Shown one piece after another: positions 32,185 through 44,131 of a stretch of 64,000 nt of DNA. Source of the DNA: Ipomoea triloba (taxonomy: Eukaryota; Streptophyta; Magnoliopsida; Solanales; Convolvulaceae). The notes under the pieces are model-generated. The model saw nothing but the letters and a program-made list of their open reading frames with translations, was not told the origin of the DNA and did not search any database. Every line of letters starts with the position of its first letter. Position 1 is the first letter of the stretch. The position numbers were made by a program, and so were the translations under genes. Where the stretch lies: contig NC_044922.1 of assembly GCF_003576645.1 (NCBI RefSeq), positions 21,451,368 through 21,515,367 of the forward strand, in the 5' to 3' direction.

Positions 32185-35100
32185 CTATTTCTCAACAAAT
32201 GAAGACTCTGCGAGATCAATGGCTCTGGCAAGAGCTGCAGCTTTGTTTTCACACTCTCTTTGTTCATCACCAGGATCACTATCGGCAACTATACCCGCTC
32301 CAGCTTGGAGATGAGCAACCCAATCTCGTCGCTTATCCACATCCTTGTAAGAGTACATAGTGTCATGACGCATTCCAGTGGGGAAAACGATGGTTCTCAA
32401 AGCTAAGGCAATGTCCATATCACCAGAAAAGGAAATGCCTCCAAATCCACCACTATATGGTCCTCGCCTTGTTACTTCCAGCTCATCAATCAATTCCATG
32501 GCCTTCACCTATTTTACAGCAATCACAATGGAAAGAAGTTAAGTATATGCCCCATTATAAAAAAAATGACAGCACAAAATCTCAGTAGTAAACTTTCTTC
32601 ACGTTGAGCTTCTCGTTCAATGGAGTGGTTAACTCAGTATTACCATAGAAAATTTCAAATTGAATCATGAGATGAAGTGTAATGACCATTTAAATATCAT
32701 GAAGCACAACAAACAAGATAAAGATTATTAAGAACCTTAGGAGCCCCGCTAACAGTTCCAACAGGCAGTGCAGCCCGCAAAGCATCCCAGCTACTTAAAT
32801 TTTCCAGTATATCTCCAGTGACCTGCAAAGTTTGGCATAAGAAGCAGAATCAACAACATGATTCAACCACATCCACTTTCTACATGTTTTTTCACAGTGA
32901 AAAGCAGTAAAAGAGATGGCATGGCTCACCTCAGTTTTAACTTAATGGTTCTATGCTCTTCTTAAAAGTACCTAATATCTTTAGTGACAGTACGACAGAT
33001 TATTCTAACAAGTATACCAACTTTCCATCTAAACGAGTATAAATTTTTATTCTAATTATAAGATGCATAATAATAAGATGCATATCAGGCTGAAGAAGAA
33101 CAAACCGTGGAGCTGATGTGCATGACATGGGAATAGCGTTCAATGTTCATTAGTTTCTCAACATTCACTGAACCAAATTTAGAAACCTGATGAATTAAAA
33201 AAGCCTGCATTAGTGAAAATGATAACAGCAAGGAAACATAGATATTTGGAACATTGGAGAGGTATTGATGTTGAAGGCATGAAAAGGAAAAGCAATCAGC
33301 ATTTTCAAAGAACTTAATGAGTAAAATATAATCAAATGAGAGATGCTGATTGCTTCTCTTTATTAGATGGGAATACAAAGGATCGCTCAAGAGGATGTGG
33401 TGCATCCTCAATTCCTTAACAATCAGCTTCCAAGCAGTTTATATAAACAGAATTGGAGAATGTTTAATAGGATTAATGAACAGAAGTAACATGAAAAATC
33501 AATAATTAGATGTTTACAAAAAGTAAGCTCATTATCAGGAACAAATAGTCACATACACTTTGATCCTTCAAGATTCTAATGAAGCAATTTGAAGATTAGC
33601 AAGAATCACAAAACACACAAACAAAGTGTAATCTAAAGAATCTCAGAATGTCCAATGATATACACAAGCAATTTGAAGATAAAAATCTAGAAACTCTATA
33701 ATGGAGGAAATGAGCTCAAAGCCATTCATATGAGTATGCTTTTTCATTATTTATAAATTTAGACATTCATATTAGGAAACTAATTACGAATACGTTTAAA
33801 AAGTTGATCATGGTTCTGGAAATTGGCTTTGAAAAGATTATCTACTTGATGTTTCTTGGTATATATTGAGTAAAGTCAGATTTAAAAAGCACTTAACCTT
33901 TCCCACATCATTTCTTCCCAAGTCAACCAACATTATGTGCTCTGCACACTGCTTTTGATCATTCAAAAGAATCTTTTCCTGCATATGGTCTTCTTTAGGT
34001 GTTTTTCCTCTCCTGACAGTCCCTGCTAGTGGTCGATTTGTGATTTTTCCCTAGAAGAATGATAATGCTGAGGTTATTGAAGAGAGCTGATCTAAAGGAT
34101 AAGTAAATAAGAGATGCCATATAAAGCTGAAAATGAATTTAAGGAAACAAACATGAGATTAGTTCAGAAATTAAGCAAAACAGGTTTATTTACTTACTAG
34201 CAATTATATTGATTACCTTCTTAACTCTAGTAAGAATCTCAGGACTTGAAGCAACTAAAATACACCCCCTAGCCTGAATAATAAAATATAATTAGAATTG
34301 TTACATAAATATATTTGATTCATATGTACGCACACACAGATTAATGAAATCCAAGAGACAGATTTTGCTGAAAGAAAAAAGCATACAAACCTGTAAATAA
34401 GTCATATACGGGCTGGGGTTTACAATTCTCAATGCCCGGTATACCTCAAATGGATCAGCGAATGTTCTCCTTTCAAACCTTTGACTGAGAACTATTTGGA
34501 AAATGTCCCCAGCTATGATGTGCTCTTTTGCTTTCAAAACAGCCTTCTGATATTCTTTGCTAGACATTGTTGAGTTCTTCAATTTAGAACCAAAGAGGCC
34601 AGTATGTAAATTGATTGATCCCGCAGCCAGCCTAGGACTGAAATTAATATGTCAAATATACTTAGTCATAGCAACAACAACAAAGGCAGCCACATGGCCT
34701 ATCAAAAATGAAGTAGACAACTTACGGCACTATATCGTGCACCCTAGACATAAGAGCTTCCAGCCGGTTCATTCCATCATTATAGGCCGCTTCAACTGAA
34801 GAAAAACGATCCAACTGCACCCAGTGTATGACATATGCTTTCTGATATTTAAAAACAGAAAAAGAAGTAAAAGTAAATTATTAAACACCTTAATAGCTGC
34901 AATAATTATCAATCTAGCTACACTGATGTTCCTTAAACAAAGGCAGAAGTGAAATTTTGATTATTGGAAAATACTGCATTATTTTATTAAAAAATCTACG
35001 AAGGTAATCCTAAATGGGGAAATACTAAGCAAAATTTAAAATATATATATATATATATATATTCATAAAAAATATTTAGGATTCATCAAAATGTCGGCAT

Positions 35101-36516
35101 TCAAAGGGAAACAAACAAACAACCAAAAATACAGAAGAGAAATAGTAGTTCCAAAAAACTGCTGTTAATATTATGAGTAAGACATAACATATCTATGGAA
35201 ATGCTAAACATTTAGGATATAAGATATAACCTTTTCCACACTATCAAACACAATAATATCATCATAAAGTCCTATATGAAGGTCAGGAAGGTTTCGATCA
35301 TCCAGAGGGGCTTTTGAGAATGGCAGTTTCTTCTTCTCAACATAGCGTACTGTATCATAAGAGAAGTAGCCAACCCAACCACCTGTTAGAAAAAGAATGC
35401 AATGTCAAATAACTGTAAATCACCATGAATAACAATTCTGAAGGCAGGTGATGTCCAGTATGAACTATAAGCTAAACTATGTTTTCACTCTGGTGCAAGT
35501 GCTACATATACACAAGCTGTGCTATATATACAATGTAAATATAGGAACATAAAATCAATACACCAAATGGGGCATAAAATCCTAGGCGAGACGAATTAAA
35601 AGGTTAAAGCTTCTTTCACAGTACTAACTCAGATGCTTACAGATTTTCCAGAATAAACACAAGCTTCACAAAAACATACATAAAGAGTAAAGACAACAGT
35701 CCATTACCACAAAATGCCTCAGGGAGTTCATCCAGTCGTTGAGGGTTCCAGTTCTCCATAATCCTACGGGGAATGACCATCGGATCCTCTGCATATTCTT
35801 CTGTCCTTTTTCCTTGATGGTGGTCCATAATAGTCACCATATTTTCTTTTGCAACAATCTCCATAGTTGGCTGAGCACCAATCACACTATACCTCCCCTA
35901 ACATAATGAATTCATTGTTACACAAAAGATTAAGTTGCTTTTTTTTTTTCTTCTTTAAATTTTTTCTCTCTACACGAACTAGATACCGAAATGACAGGAA
36001 TATTTAAGCAACTTATTGTTGTTGTTATCATCCTGCATTTTCTCAAAGAATAAGGAGGGAGACTAAATGAAACTTACGACAGCAGAAGCATCAAGACCAG
36101 GCTCCACAGACTCGAACAAGAAGCTGGGCGCATCCCTGTCATCTTCCTTCACCAAACATCGGTAAGCAAGCACCGGAGTCAAGTGATCAGAGAAAATTGA
36201 CCTGAAGAGAGGAATCAAATTCCCGTGCTGCGCAGCCTCCTTGAATTTCTCCGAATGGTCGACTGCAAAAGCCGCAAGATTTTGAAACAACAAACGGACG
36301 AATCATCAAATCGAAACAAACACGAGCAAAACGCAAAGAGAGAGTACCTAATGAGGGAGGGGCAGAGATGGCGGCGCATTTGATAATCGGGAAGCGGGCG
36401 GCCGAGGAGGAGGCGAAGTGAGAGAAAGTGGATTTAGAGGCAGTGCGGTGGCGGGAGGTAATGCCGGAGCTGTGGGCGGAGGTGAGCGGAAAGCGAGAGA
36501 GAGCTAGGGTTTCCAT
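32185..36516 (-). CDS. ASA: Anthranilate synthase alpha subunit, chloroplastic
   Basis: Makes anthranilate from chorismate, the first step of tryptophan synthesis, in plastids with a glutaminase beta subunit. Exons: 36516-36348, 36262-36078, 35897-35708, 35382-35231, 34841-34726, 34637-34391, 34273-34217, 34050-33898, 33186-33106, 32822-32736, 32508-32185. All ten introns are GT-AG and every phase closes: 1761 bp, 586 aa, the size of plant ASA. The first ~50 residues ([17 protein letters not shown]) are Ser/Thr/Arg-rich like a transit peptide. FLFESVEPG is the region homologous to the LLES element of Trp feedback inhibition. Chorismate-fold motifs: [64 protein letters not shown]. No break seen. 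A short TA repeat lies in intron 4 (35042-35063). Confidence 0.96.
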
Positions 36517-36749
36517 TTTCAAGTCAGAGCATTTGCAAGTTCAAAACTGGGATTTTATATGGGAGTTGCAATGCACAGAATGAGCAGCGCACAAGGATTT
36601 CTGAGAGAGAAGTTCGCCTTTTTACTTCTACAGGAGTAAGATTTTGAAGGTAGCCACTGGTCTTGCAGTGGGGAATTTATAGGAACCGTTTGGTAAAAGC
36701 ATTTATTGCTCCCTCCCCCTCAAAACTAGTCACGGAAGCAATAATAGAA
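36517..36749. other. ASA 5' flank
   Basis: Contains the 5' UTR and probable promoter of ASA on the minus strand. No motif decisive enough to annotate. Confidence 0.4.
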
Positions 36750-36885
36750 GAATTCCACGCTAACCTAATCGGGTAGCTGAGCTCTTTTTGTGGGGAAGAA
36801 TTTCGGCCTGGGTCAGATCCCATGCCTCCCGGAAACGTGGGTGTATCTGGACTGTTCGACGAACAGAAAAAGATCCCGTGAACTT
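36750..36885 (+). mobile_element. SINE fragment, family S1
   Basis: GGGTAGCTGAGCTC near the left edge resembles a tRNA A box. CATGCCTCCCGGAAACGTGG and GATCCCGTGAAC follow, then an A/T-rich tail from about 36886. Same blocks as 28872-28990 and 58543-58641. Confidence 0.7.
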
Positions 36886-39559
36886 ATAAATAAATAAAAA
36901 TTCCACGATGAAAATTGCATTCATGTGTTAAAATTCATCCCTACTCTTAATTTTGAATTTAAAGTAGAATTTTGAATTAATAATAAACCCATCACCATAA
37001 TTGATCCTAACTCTTATAGAAGAATTTTAAATTAACAATTAATCAATCACATTCTCGTGTTATAATTGAGCCTAACTTTTATAAAAGAATTTTGAATTAA
37101 CAAACAATCAATCACGAATTCACGATATATTATGTGCATCAAAATTTTTTTATAAAAAATAACTCAAATTGGTAGCTAAACTAAATTTCCTTCATTTTTT
37201 TTTTTTTTGCATCAAATAGATTACTATATGGATTTACATAATTAATTCATGGCAGATTCAGTTAATTCATATATTTATTAAAAAAGAAAGAATTTTTTAC
37301 CAAAAAAAAAATTAAAAAAGAAAGAATTTTGAATTAACAGTCAGTCAATAACAGATTCACAATATATTATGTGTATCAAAATTTTTACTATTAAAAATAG
37401 CTCAAATTGTTACCTATTTTTTCATCGAATAGTTTACTATATGGAAATATGAATTTACTCTGTACATAATTAATTCACAATGAGATCAGGTAATTCATAT
37501 GTAACTAGTCTATACTATATATAAAAGCAATATTCTCCTCCAAAATTTTCCCGCCCAAACGTAGGGACATTTTAATAATATGGTAATTATTATGATAAAA
37601 TAATACTCCGTATTAATTATAATTGGTTATAATTCCTTATTAGTGATATGGTAATTATTATGATAGAATAATATTAATTATAATTGATTATTATGATAAT
37701 ATTATAATTATAATAATTATAATTGGTAATATTGCATTATCTACAATATATATAGTAATGCATAACATTTTCCAATTCAGAAATAGGTGCAATATTTTGG
37801 GTCTTGGGTACACGAGATTCACCGCCCACATATTTTAAGACAAACAAATTTACTTCACTTTTCAAGAAATTGTTGATGCATATGGGTGAGTTTCATTGGC
37901 AGGAATTTCACATGTAATTTATATTTTAGTGATGAGAACAAAAATACTTCATATTTAGTAATTAGCTTTGTATAGAGAAGCATTTTTCTTTCAATTGCAA
38001 CTCCATTAATCTCATTTCTTAGCACTGGTAGTCAAGCATTATTTTTAGTTGTCTATATTATTTGATTATTACAAATTGATGTGAATAGCAATCTAGCAAC
38101 TATAGTGTTACATTAGTTTTATTTATCTGATTACATATTGATTCTACATTAATGCATCATTTTATTTTATTACAAAGTTCTTAACGACTGAACTTATTAC
38201 ATATTATTTGGTTTTTAGTAATAATATAATTAATAAAAAAAATTAAGTCAATTAAATATGTGTATATAATAAGAAGAAGAAATCATACCCTATATATCTA
38301 TATACCTGCAAATCAATCAATATATAATTATATATGTACGTTAGGCAATTAGGAATTATTATAATTATATAATTAGAAAAACTATTAATCGGCCATGTAT
38401 GAACAACCATGGAAATGATGGAAGCAAGGTTTTTGAAGAAAAAAAAATTTCTTCCATTTTAATCTATTGGTTAAATAAAAAAATAGATAGCTCTAATATT
38501 AAATCTTCATTTTGTACGCATAATTACGAAAATAATGTGTATTGTCTTTTTATTTAGGAGTACTTATATTTGTTAATTGTTTCAATTATGCTTGTTGGTG
38601 AAAAATTCTAAACATTTTTATTTTATGACATTATATATATAAATTGACGGTAATACCCCTAGATTTAACACCTATTTAACAGAAATTTTAATGGAGGACT
38701 ATTTGTGGTCAAAAATGAAAGTCAAAGGACCATTTGTGGTCGAATCAAAAGTCGATGACTGAAAGGAGTACTAGCCTAATAGTCAGGGGACCATTTGTGG
38801 TATTAACTCAAAAAAAACTTCTCAACTCTTAATACATAAGATAAGGAATTGAATGCCTACACTTCTTGCTGGCTAGAGATATTTATATGGCCTTTCAAGA
38901 GATCTTTTATCTTTAGTCCATATGGGAATATAATGTGATTTTCTACTTTGACTAGGAATTGTATTTTGGCTTATCTTGGTATTTCATTCTTCTATTTTCA
39001 CTAAGATTGGAATTTATATTTTTGTCAACAGTTTAGGACAACTTATTTTGAACCAATAATCTCTCCCTTTGTCAAATTTTTTTACAAAAACTTAGATCCA
39101 TAATTCTTCGTGTTTTGGGTCTGTTCAATTTATTATCTCCCACTTAATTGTTGCTTATTTGATCTTTGGACTTTTAAGGCTTATTTCTCATTGGACTTGT
39201 CCAAGATATGCCTTTCCTTTTTTTTTTTTTTTAATGTTCTAGAATCATCTTCTTCTTCTTCCCTAACATTCTTAGAACATGGGAATGAAGAATTTTGGAG
39301 ATGTTGATAGGAGATTTCCTTTCCACCATCCTCGCCATGACTTCCTTATTGGACACCTTCTGTCTATCACATGTATCTTCCAACCTCTATTTTTTATGTT
39401 GGAACAAGTTTTTCAACTTCTTCTGGTTCTGCTTCATCATTTGTGATTTTTCTTCGTAAACATAATTGTTTTATCAGATAACTGGTAGTGTTCACTACTT
39501 TCGCTCAAAACTTGTGGGAAATTCTTTTGAGTTTGTTCTTGTGGGAGGCCTCGCAATTT
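36886..39559. other. Intergenic, AT-rich
   Basis: Several weak repeats (AATTTTGAATTAACA copies near 36950-37340; GACCATTTGTGG copies near 38690-38790). No gene. A Helitron-like 5' end begins at 37514. Confidence 0.5.
37514..37560 (+). mobile_element. Helitron-like 5' terminus
   Basis: TCTATACTATATATAAAAGC followed by CAATATTCTCC and TTCCCGCCCAAA. TC start and this A/T-rich motif are typical of plant Helitron 5' ends. The matching 3' end was not found on this strand. Confidence 0.55.
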
Positions 39560-39960
39560 ATATTTTCATTGAATTTTTTTTTTCATGAGAGTTAATGTGC
39601 CACATTTGTTGTGCCATAGTTGAGTGCCATTGATTAAGGATTGTTAGCATGTGAGATGATTGGTCTAGATATAACATTTGTTTGAAAACTTTTTTTCTAG
39701 CATGACACACTCTTGATTTTGATTGTTGACTTATGCTAATGAGGTTGGCCTTGAGTCCTGATACTAAAAAAACTTTGGGTAGTCTAGGTAGACCTTGAAC
39801 ATTCAAAGTCCCACTAGCAATGATTTGTCATTTTCCTCCATCTCTAAAGGTCACATATCCTTCCTTTTAGTATTGAATATTTTCCATATTTTCAAGAGTT
39901 CTAGTTATGTGTTTGAAGCATCCACTATCAAAATACCAAACATTGAGGACACGTTTACTA
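39560..39960 (-). pseudogene. Ty1/copia protease to pre-integrase fragment
   Basis: On the minus strand: VWYFDSGCFKHIT (protease active site DSG) near 39940-39900, then NVQGLPRLPKVFLVSGLKAN near 39800-39745. A stop interrupts it between the two. Short, no LTRs recognised; a relic separate from the 23 kb copia element. Confidence 0.75.
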
Positions 39961-40767
39961 ACTGAAAATTTTCTCCAGTTTTATGAAAATTTGGAAAACT
40001 GGAAAACAGAAAACACGTTTACTAACACAGCTTTCCATTTTGAAAACAGGAAATAATTTTCCAGTTTTCTATAAAACTGAAACACTATTAAAAGCTGTTT
40101 TGGGCGGGAAGTTAAAGTTGGGGATATTGTTTTTATTAATAGTATAGATATAGATTGTATTATGAATAGGAATTGTATTACCATATTTTAAAATACTACG
40201 CAAATCTTAACAGTATAGGAGTGTTTTGGGCCGAAAGTTAAAGTTGAGGATATTGTTTTTTATTATTAGTATAGATTGAACTGCAGGGAAATATCTGTAC
40301 TGTACAGTATTATTACGATTATTAATTTTAATCTAGAATTGTAATACGAATAGGAACATATGGAAGAAAATATTTTATTAGGAATTGTATTACCATATTT
40401 TAATGTACAATCGTATTACGAATATGAATTGTATTAATATATTTTAAGATATTACGTAAACCTTAACAGTATAGAAGTGTTTTGGGAGGGAAGTTATAGT
40501 TGAGGATATTATTTTTATTAATAGTATAGATTGCATTACAGGGAAATATATGTACTATATTATTACGATTAGTAATTTTAATCTAGAATTGTATTACGAA
40601 TACGAACGTAGAGAAGAAAATATTTTGTTAGGAATTGTATTATCATATTTTAATGTACAATTGTATTACGAATAGGAATTGTATTACCATATTTTAAAAT
40701 ATTTCGCAAACCTTAACAGTATAGGAGTGTTTTGGGCGGAGAGTTAAAGTTGAGGATATTGTTTTTA

Positions 40768-40945
40768 GGGAAAATGGTCAAATAGACCCCTAAACATTCC
40801 ACGAAAAGTCAATTAGGCACACGAACTTTTGAAAGGTGCAATTGAACACATTAAACTCACAATTTTGAGTCAATGAAACCCATTAACAGGTAACCTAACT
40901 TGTAAATGTCGGTAATTGCACATTTGACTAGCCACATCAGCTTTA
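40768..40945 (+). repeat. Left TIR of Pack-MULE
   Basis: Starts GGGAAAATGGTCAAATAGAC. Inverted partner of 42367-42543. Confidence 0.93.
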
Positions 40946-41092
40946 CTTTGTATTTAAATTGCCGCATAAGCCTTGTTAATTTCCTTTCTCACAAATTGTC
41001 GGCCTAGATAATGTATATAGTATACCAATCACAAGTAGCTAAGTCAACAAAGCCTAAAACTTGTAGTAACAGAGCTCAGACCCCTCCATCAA

Positions 41093-41640
41093 TGGCGGAT
41101 CAAGATTGCAAGCTTCATATATTGATGTTCCCATGACTAGCTTTCGGCCACATGATTCCATTTCTAGAGCTCACGAAGCTCATAGCTCAAAAGGGTCACA
41201 AAGTCTCCTTCGTTTCTACTCCCAGAAACATCGATCGCCTCCCCAAACTCCCCCCGACCCTAGTTCCTCTAATCAACTTCGTCAAGCTCCCTCTCCCGCC
41301 GACACCAAACCTGCCGGAAAACGCAGAGGCCACCATCGACCTCCCGTACGGCGACGTGAAGTACCTCAAGAAAGCGCACGATGGTCTCTGAGAAGCCATG
41401 TCTAAGTTTCTTCAAGAATCGCATCACGATTGTATTTTGTTTGTTTTCGATGCTTACTGTTGGAGGTTGCGTCGAAATTCGGTGTTTCTACGGCTTTCTC
41501 CAGTATCTGTATCGCCGCTTTATTAGGCTTCCTCAGGCTTGGACCGTCGGATTTTAAGTATGAGAAGAGGACAGCGGCGGAGGAATTCACCGTCCGGCCA
41601 AAATACATGGGTGCCGTTCAAAACGCCAGTCAGTGGACCC
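41093..41640 (+). pseudogene. UGT91-like glycosyltransferase fragment (N-terminal part)
   Basis: Captured N-terminal piece of a family-1 UDP-glycosyltransferase. MADQDCKLHILMF starts it at 41093, followed by a TGA where the conserved Trp is expected before [32 protein letters not shown] and [12 protein letters not shown] are typical of the UGT91 (flavonoid/anthocyanin rhamnosyltransferase-like) family. A stop after AHDGL, a frameshift near 41455 (SKFGVSTAF continues in another frame) and one near 41590 (WVPFKTPV) follow. The C-terminal half with the PSPG box is absent. Sugar donor and acceptor cannot be inferred. Confidence 0.85.
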
Positions 41641-41823
41641 ACACTGGTGGTGGGCGGCGCGTGCATGCACGCGCCACGATCTTCATATGCATTTCTTCTT
41701 CGGGATAAAATGAATGGGGTGCTTTCTTTCTTCCTCCCCTCCAACCCTTTTCTTCTTTAAATATTGGAAATGTCCTAATTCTTCATTCTGAGAAAGCAAG
41801 CAAGCAAGCAGAAGAAAAAAAAA

Positions 41824-42357
41824 ATGAAAGAAGCCGTTGAGCTATTTTTCTTCCCAGCACTTGGAATGGGGCACCTCTTATCTGCAGTTGAAATCGCAGA
41901 GCTCCTTATTCACAGAGACCACCATATCTCCATCACCATTTTCATCTTGACACCACCTTGCGACCTCAAAATCACTTCTTTCATCCAATCCCAAACCTCC
42001 GAAAGGCGACTGAAGTTCGTGACACTCCCATTGGACGAGTCGATCTCCATCAATCCCACTAACATTCCGGCCCCCTCGATGATCCCCATAGACTCTTTCA
42101 AGCCTCGAGTCAGAGAATGCGTTAAAGAAACCATCCGTAGCGTACGCCTGGGCGAATTCGTAATCGACATGTTCTCCACGGCCATGATTGACGTGGCGGA
42201 CGAGTTTGGAGTTCCGACCTATGTGTTCTACACCTCCGGCGGCGCCGTGCTCGGCTTCCTGCTACATATGCAGAGAATCACCTTGGAAGGTTTTAGAGCG
42301 CAGCGGGCAGAGGTTCCTGTGGTACTGAGGCGTATGCCGGAAAATGGTTCTCTTTAA
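41824..42357 (+). pseudogene. UGT71-like glycosyltransferase fragment (N-terminal half, open)
   Basis: An open frame of 177 aa: KEAVELFFFPALGMGHLLSA is the N-terminal acceptor-side motif with its GMGH catalytic-loop His; later FVIDMFSTAMIDVADEFGVP and TYVFYTSGGAVLGFLLHMQ. These match the N-terminal half of UGT71-type enzymes. It ends shortly after the captured part at a TAA outside the homology. The PSPG sugar-donor box is missing, so no enzyme activity is expected. About 160 bp upstream look like that gene's own 5' region: TTTAAATATT near 41756 and a purine-rich leader. Confidence 0.85.
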
Positions 42358-42366
42358 ATACAAAAC

Positions 42367-42543
42367 AAAGCTGATGTGGCCTAGTCAAATGTGCAATTAC
42401 CGGCATTTACAGTTTAGGTCACCGGTTAATGGGTTTCATTGACTCAAAATTGTGAGTTAATGTGTTCAATTGCACCTTTCAAAAGTTCGTGGGCCTAATT
42501 GACTTTTCGTGGAATGTTTAGGGGTCTATTTGATCCTTTTCCC
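42367..42543 (-). repeat. Right TIR of Pack-MULE
   Basis: Inverse of the left TIR; ends GATCCTTTTCCC. Confidence 0.93.
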
Positions 42544-43043
42544 TTGTTTTTATTAATTGTATAGATTGCATTACAGGGAAATATATGCACTGTATTATTA
42601 CGATTAGTAATTTTAATCTAGAATTGTATTACGAATAGGAAAATAGGGAAGAAAATATTTTAGTAGGAATTGTATTACCATATTTTAAAATATTATGCAA
42701 ATCTTAACAGTATAGGAGTGTTTTGGGCTGGAAGTTAATATTGAGGATATTGTTTTTTATTAATAGTATAGATTGCACTGCAGGAAATATATGCACTGTA
42801 CAGTATTATTACGATTAATAATTTTAATCTACAATTGTATTACAAATAGGAACTAGGGAAGAAAATATTTTATTAGGAATTGTTTTACCATATTTTAATG
42901 TACAATTGTATTACGAATATGAATTGTATTAATATATTTTAAAATATTACGCAAACCTTAAAGGTATTGAAGTGTTTTGGGAGGGAAGTTAAAGTTGAGG
43001 ATATTGTTTTTATTGATAGTATAGATTATAGTTATTATTTTCT

Positions 43044-43052
43044 CTTTTTAGG

Positions 43053-43131
<79 letters not shown>
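43044..43131. repeat. (TA)n microsatellite
   Basis: About 88 bp of TA. Open frames of alternating Tyr/Ile over it are artefacts. Confidence 0.95.
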
Positions 43132-43132
<1 letters not shown>

Positions 43133-43211
43133 TTCTTTATTATTTATTGATATGTTTTGATATACATAATTATTTCAGTTAAAATAATTTAAATAAATAA
43201 TAAAGAAGTAT

Positions 43212-43260
43212 GTATATATGTATGTGTGTGTGTGTGTGTGTATACACACACATATATCGA
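43212..43260. repeat. Mixed TA/TG/CA microsatellite
   Basis: TATGTATGTG(TG)n then TATACACACACATATAT. Confidence 0.9.
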
Positions 43261-43523
43261 ATTAAATTAAATTATTTTAATTTTAACAATTTTTAATTAA
43301 AATTCAAAAAATAAAACAAATGAAATTAAAAATATCTATGATACAAAAATACTAAGTTGAATAGAAGATTTCAATTTTATCTTATGAGAGTAAATTCAAT
43401 TTGACATATCTATTTTGATTTAGATTTTTTTTATAAATTTTAATAAAATATATTTTTTTTCTTTTTTATAAATTTTATTACCATTAAATTATAATTTGTT
43501 ATTTAATGACTTTAAAAATGATA

Positions 43524-43528
<5 letters not shown>

Positions 43529-43609
<81 letters not shown>

Positions 43610-43632
43610 NTATATATATATATATATATATA
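43529..43632. repeat. (TA)n microsatellite with an N
   Basis: About 104 bp of TA; the N at 43610 shows the repeat length is not resolved. Confidence 0.95.
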
Positions 43633-43930
43633 GCAATATAATGGTGAAAAATAAAATTACAAATAACAATGAGATTTCATTTGATTTATTTTTGTTTTAT
43701 TTTGCACCAAAGCTTACTTTTATGCGCGTGAAAAGTTTGAAAAAAATTATTTCAATATTCGTACGTAATTTAACTATAGAATAAAAAAAAGATATATAAA
43801 TAAATTTGAACCAAATGAAATTATTTTAATTTATTATTTTTTGAATTGAAATTCAAAAATATATATATAAAAAAAATTAAAAATATATATAATATTAAAA
43901 TATTAAATTAAATAAAAGATTTCAATTCTA

Positions 43931-44075
43931 TATAAAAGAATTTAATTTTAATTAATTTAATAGACTTAAAATAATAACATGTTATAATTTTAATTAATTT
44001 AATAGACTTAAAATAATAACATGTTAATTTTTTAATTAATTTAATAGACTTAAAATAATAACATGTTAATTTGGT
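43931..44075. repeat. Three 42-bp tandem units
   Basis: TAGACTTAAAATAATAACA occurs at 43961, 44003 and 44045. Separators differ between units, so this is a natural tandem repeat. Confidence 0.85.
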
Positions 44076-44100
44076 CAAGTATCTATTATATACACACACA

Positions 44101-44131
44101 CTAGTTTTTTTCACGCGCGTTGCGCGACTAG
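44101..44131 (-). mobile_element. Helitron-like 3' terminus
   Basis: On the minus strand: hairpin CGCGC-AAC-GCGCG, then TGAAAAAAA and the end CTAG followed by T. This is the Helitron 3' signature. The 5' end was not found. Confidence 0.7.

Larger units (their letters stand above)
40768..42543 (+). mobile_element. Pack-MULE-like element with two captured UGT fragments
   Basis: Terminal inverted repeats of about 177 bp: left 40768-40945, right 42367-42543, differing at few sites. A perfect 9-bp target duplication ttgttttta lies at 40759-40767 and 42544-42552. Unoccupied units of the surrounding array read straight through this site. No transposase is present; the cargo is two glycosyltransferase gene pieces, both on the plus strand. 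Long TIRs, 9-bp TSD and captured host gene pieces define Pack-MULEs. Confidence 0.93.
40080..43035 (-). repeat. Tandem Helitron-like units, array 1
   Basis: Units of about 249 bp, in minus orientation. Each ends on the plus strand with GTTTTTATTAATAGTATAG (inverse of the TCTATACTATTAATAAAA start) preceded by GGGCGGGAAGTTAAAGTTG. Copies near 40139, 40267, 40516, 42556, 42765 and 43014. The Pack-MULE at 40768-42543 splits the array. Array 2 is at 57895. Confidence 0.8.

Noticed and set aside
41824..42357. A working UGT enzyme
   Set aside because: Only the N-terminal half is present, without the sugar-donor PSPG box, and it lies in a Pack-MULE.
42967..43784. Tyr/Ile repeat proteins
   Set aside because: They are translations of (TA)n microsatellites.
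43931..44075. A further 42-bp assembly duplication
   Set aside because: Units differ in their separators and occur three times in diverged form, so it is a natural repeat despite the same spacing.
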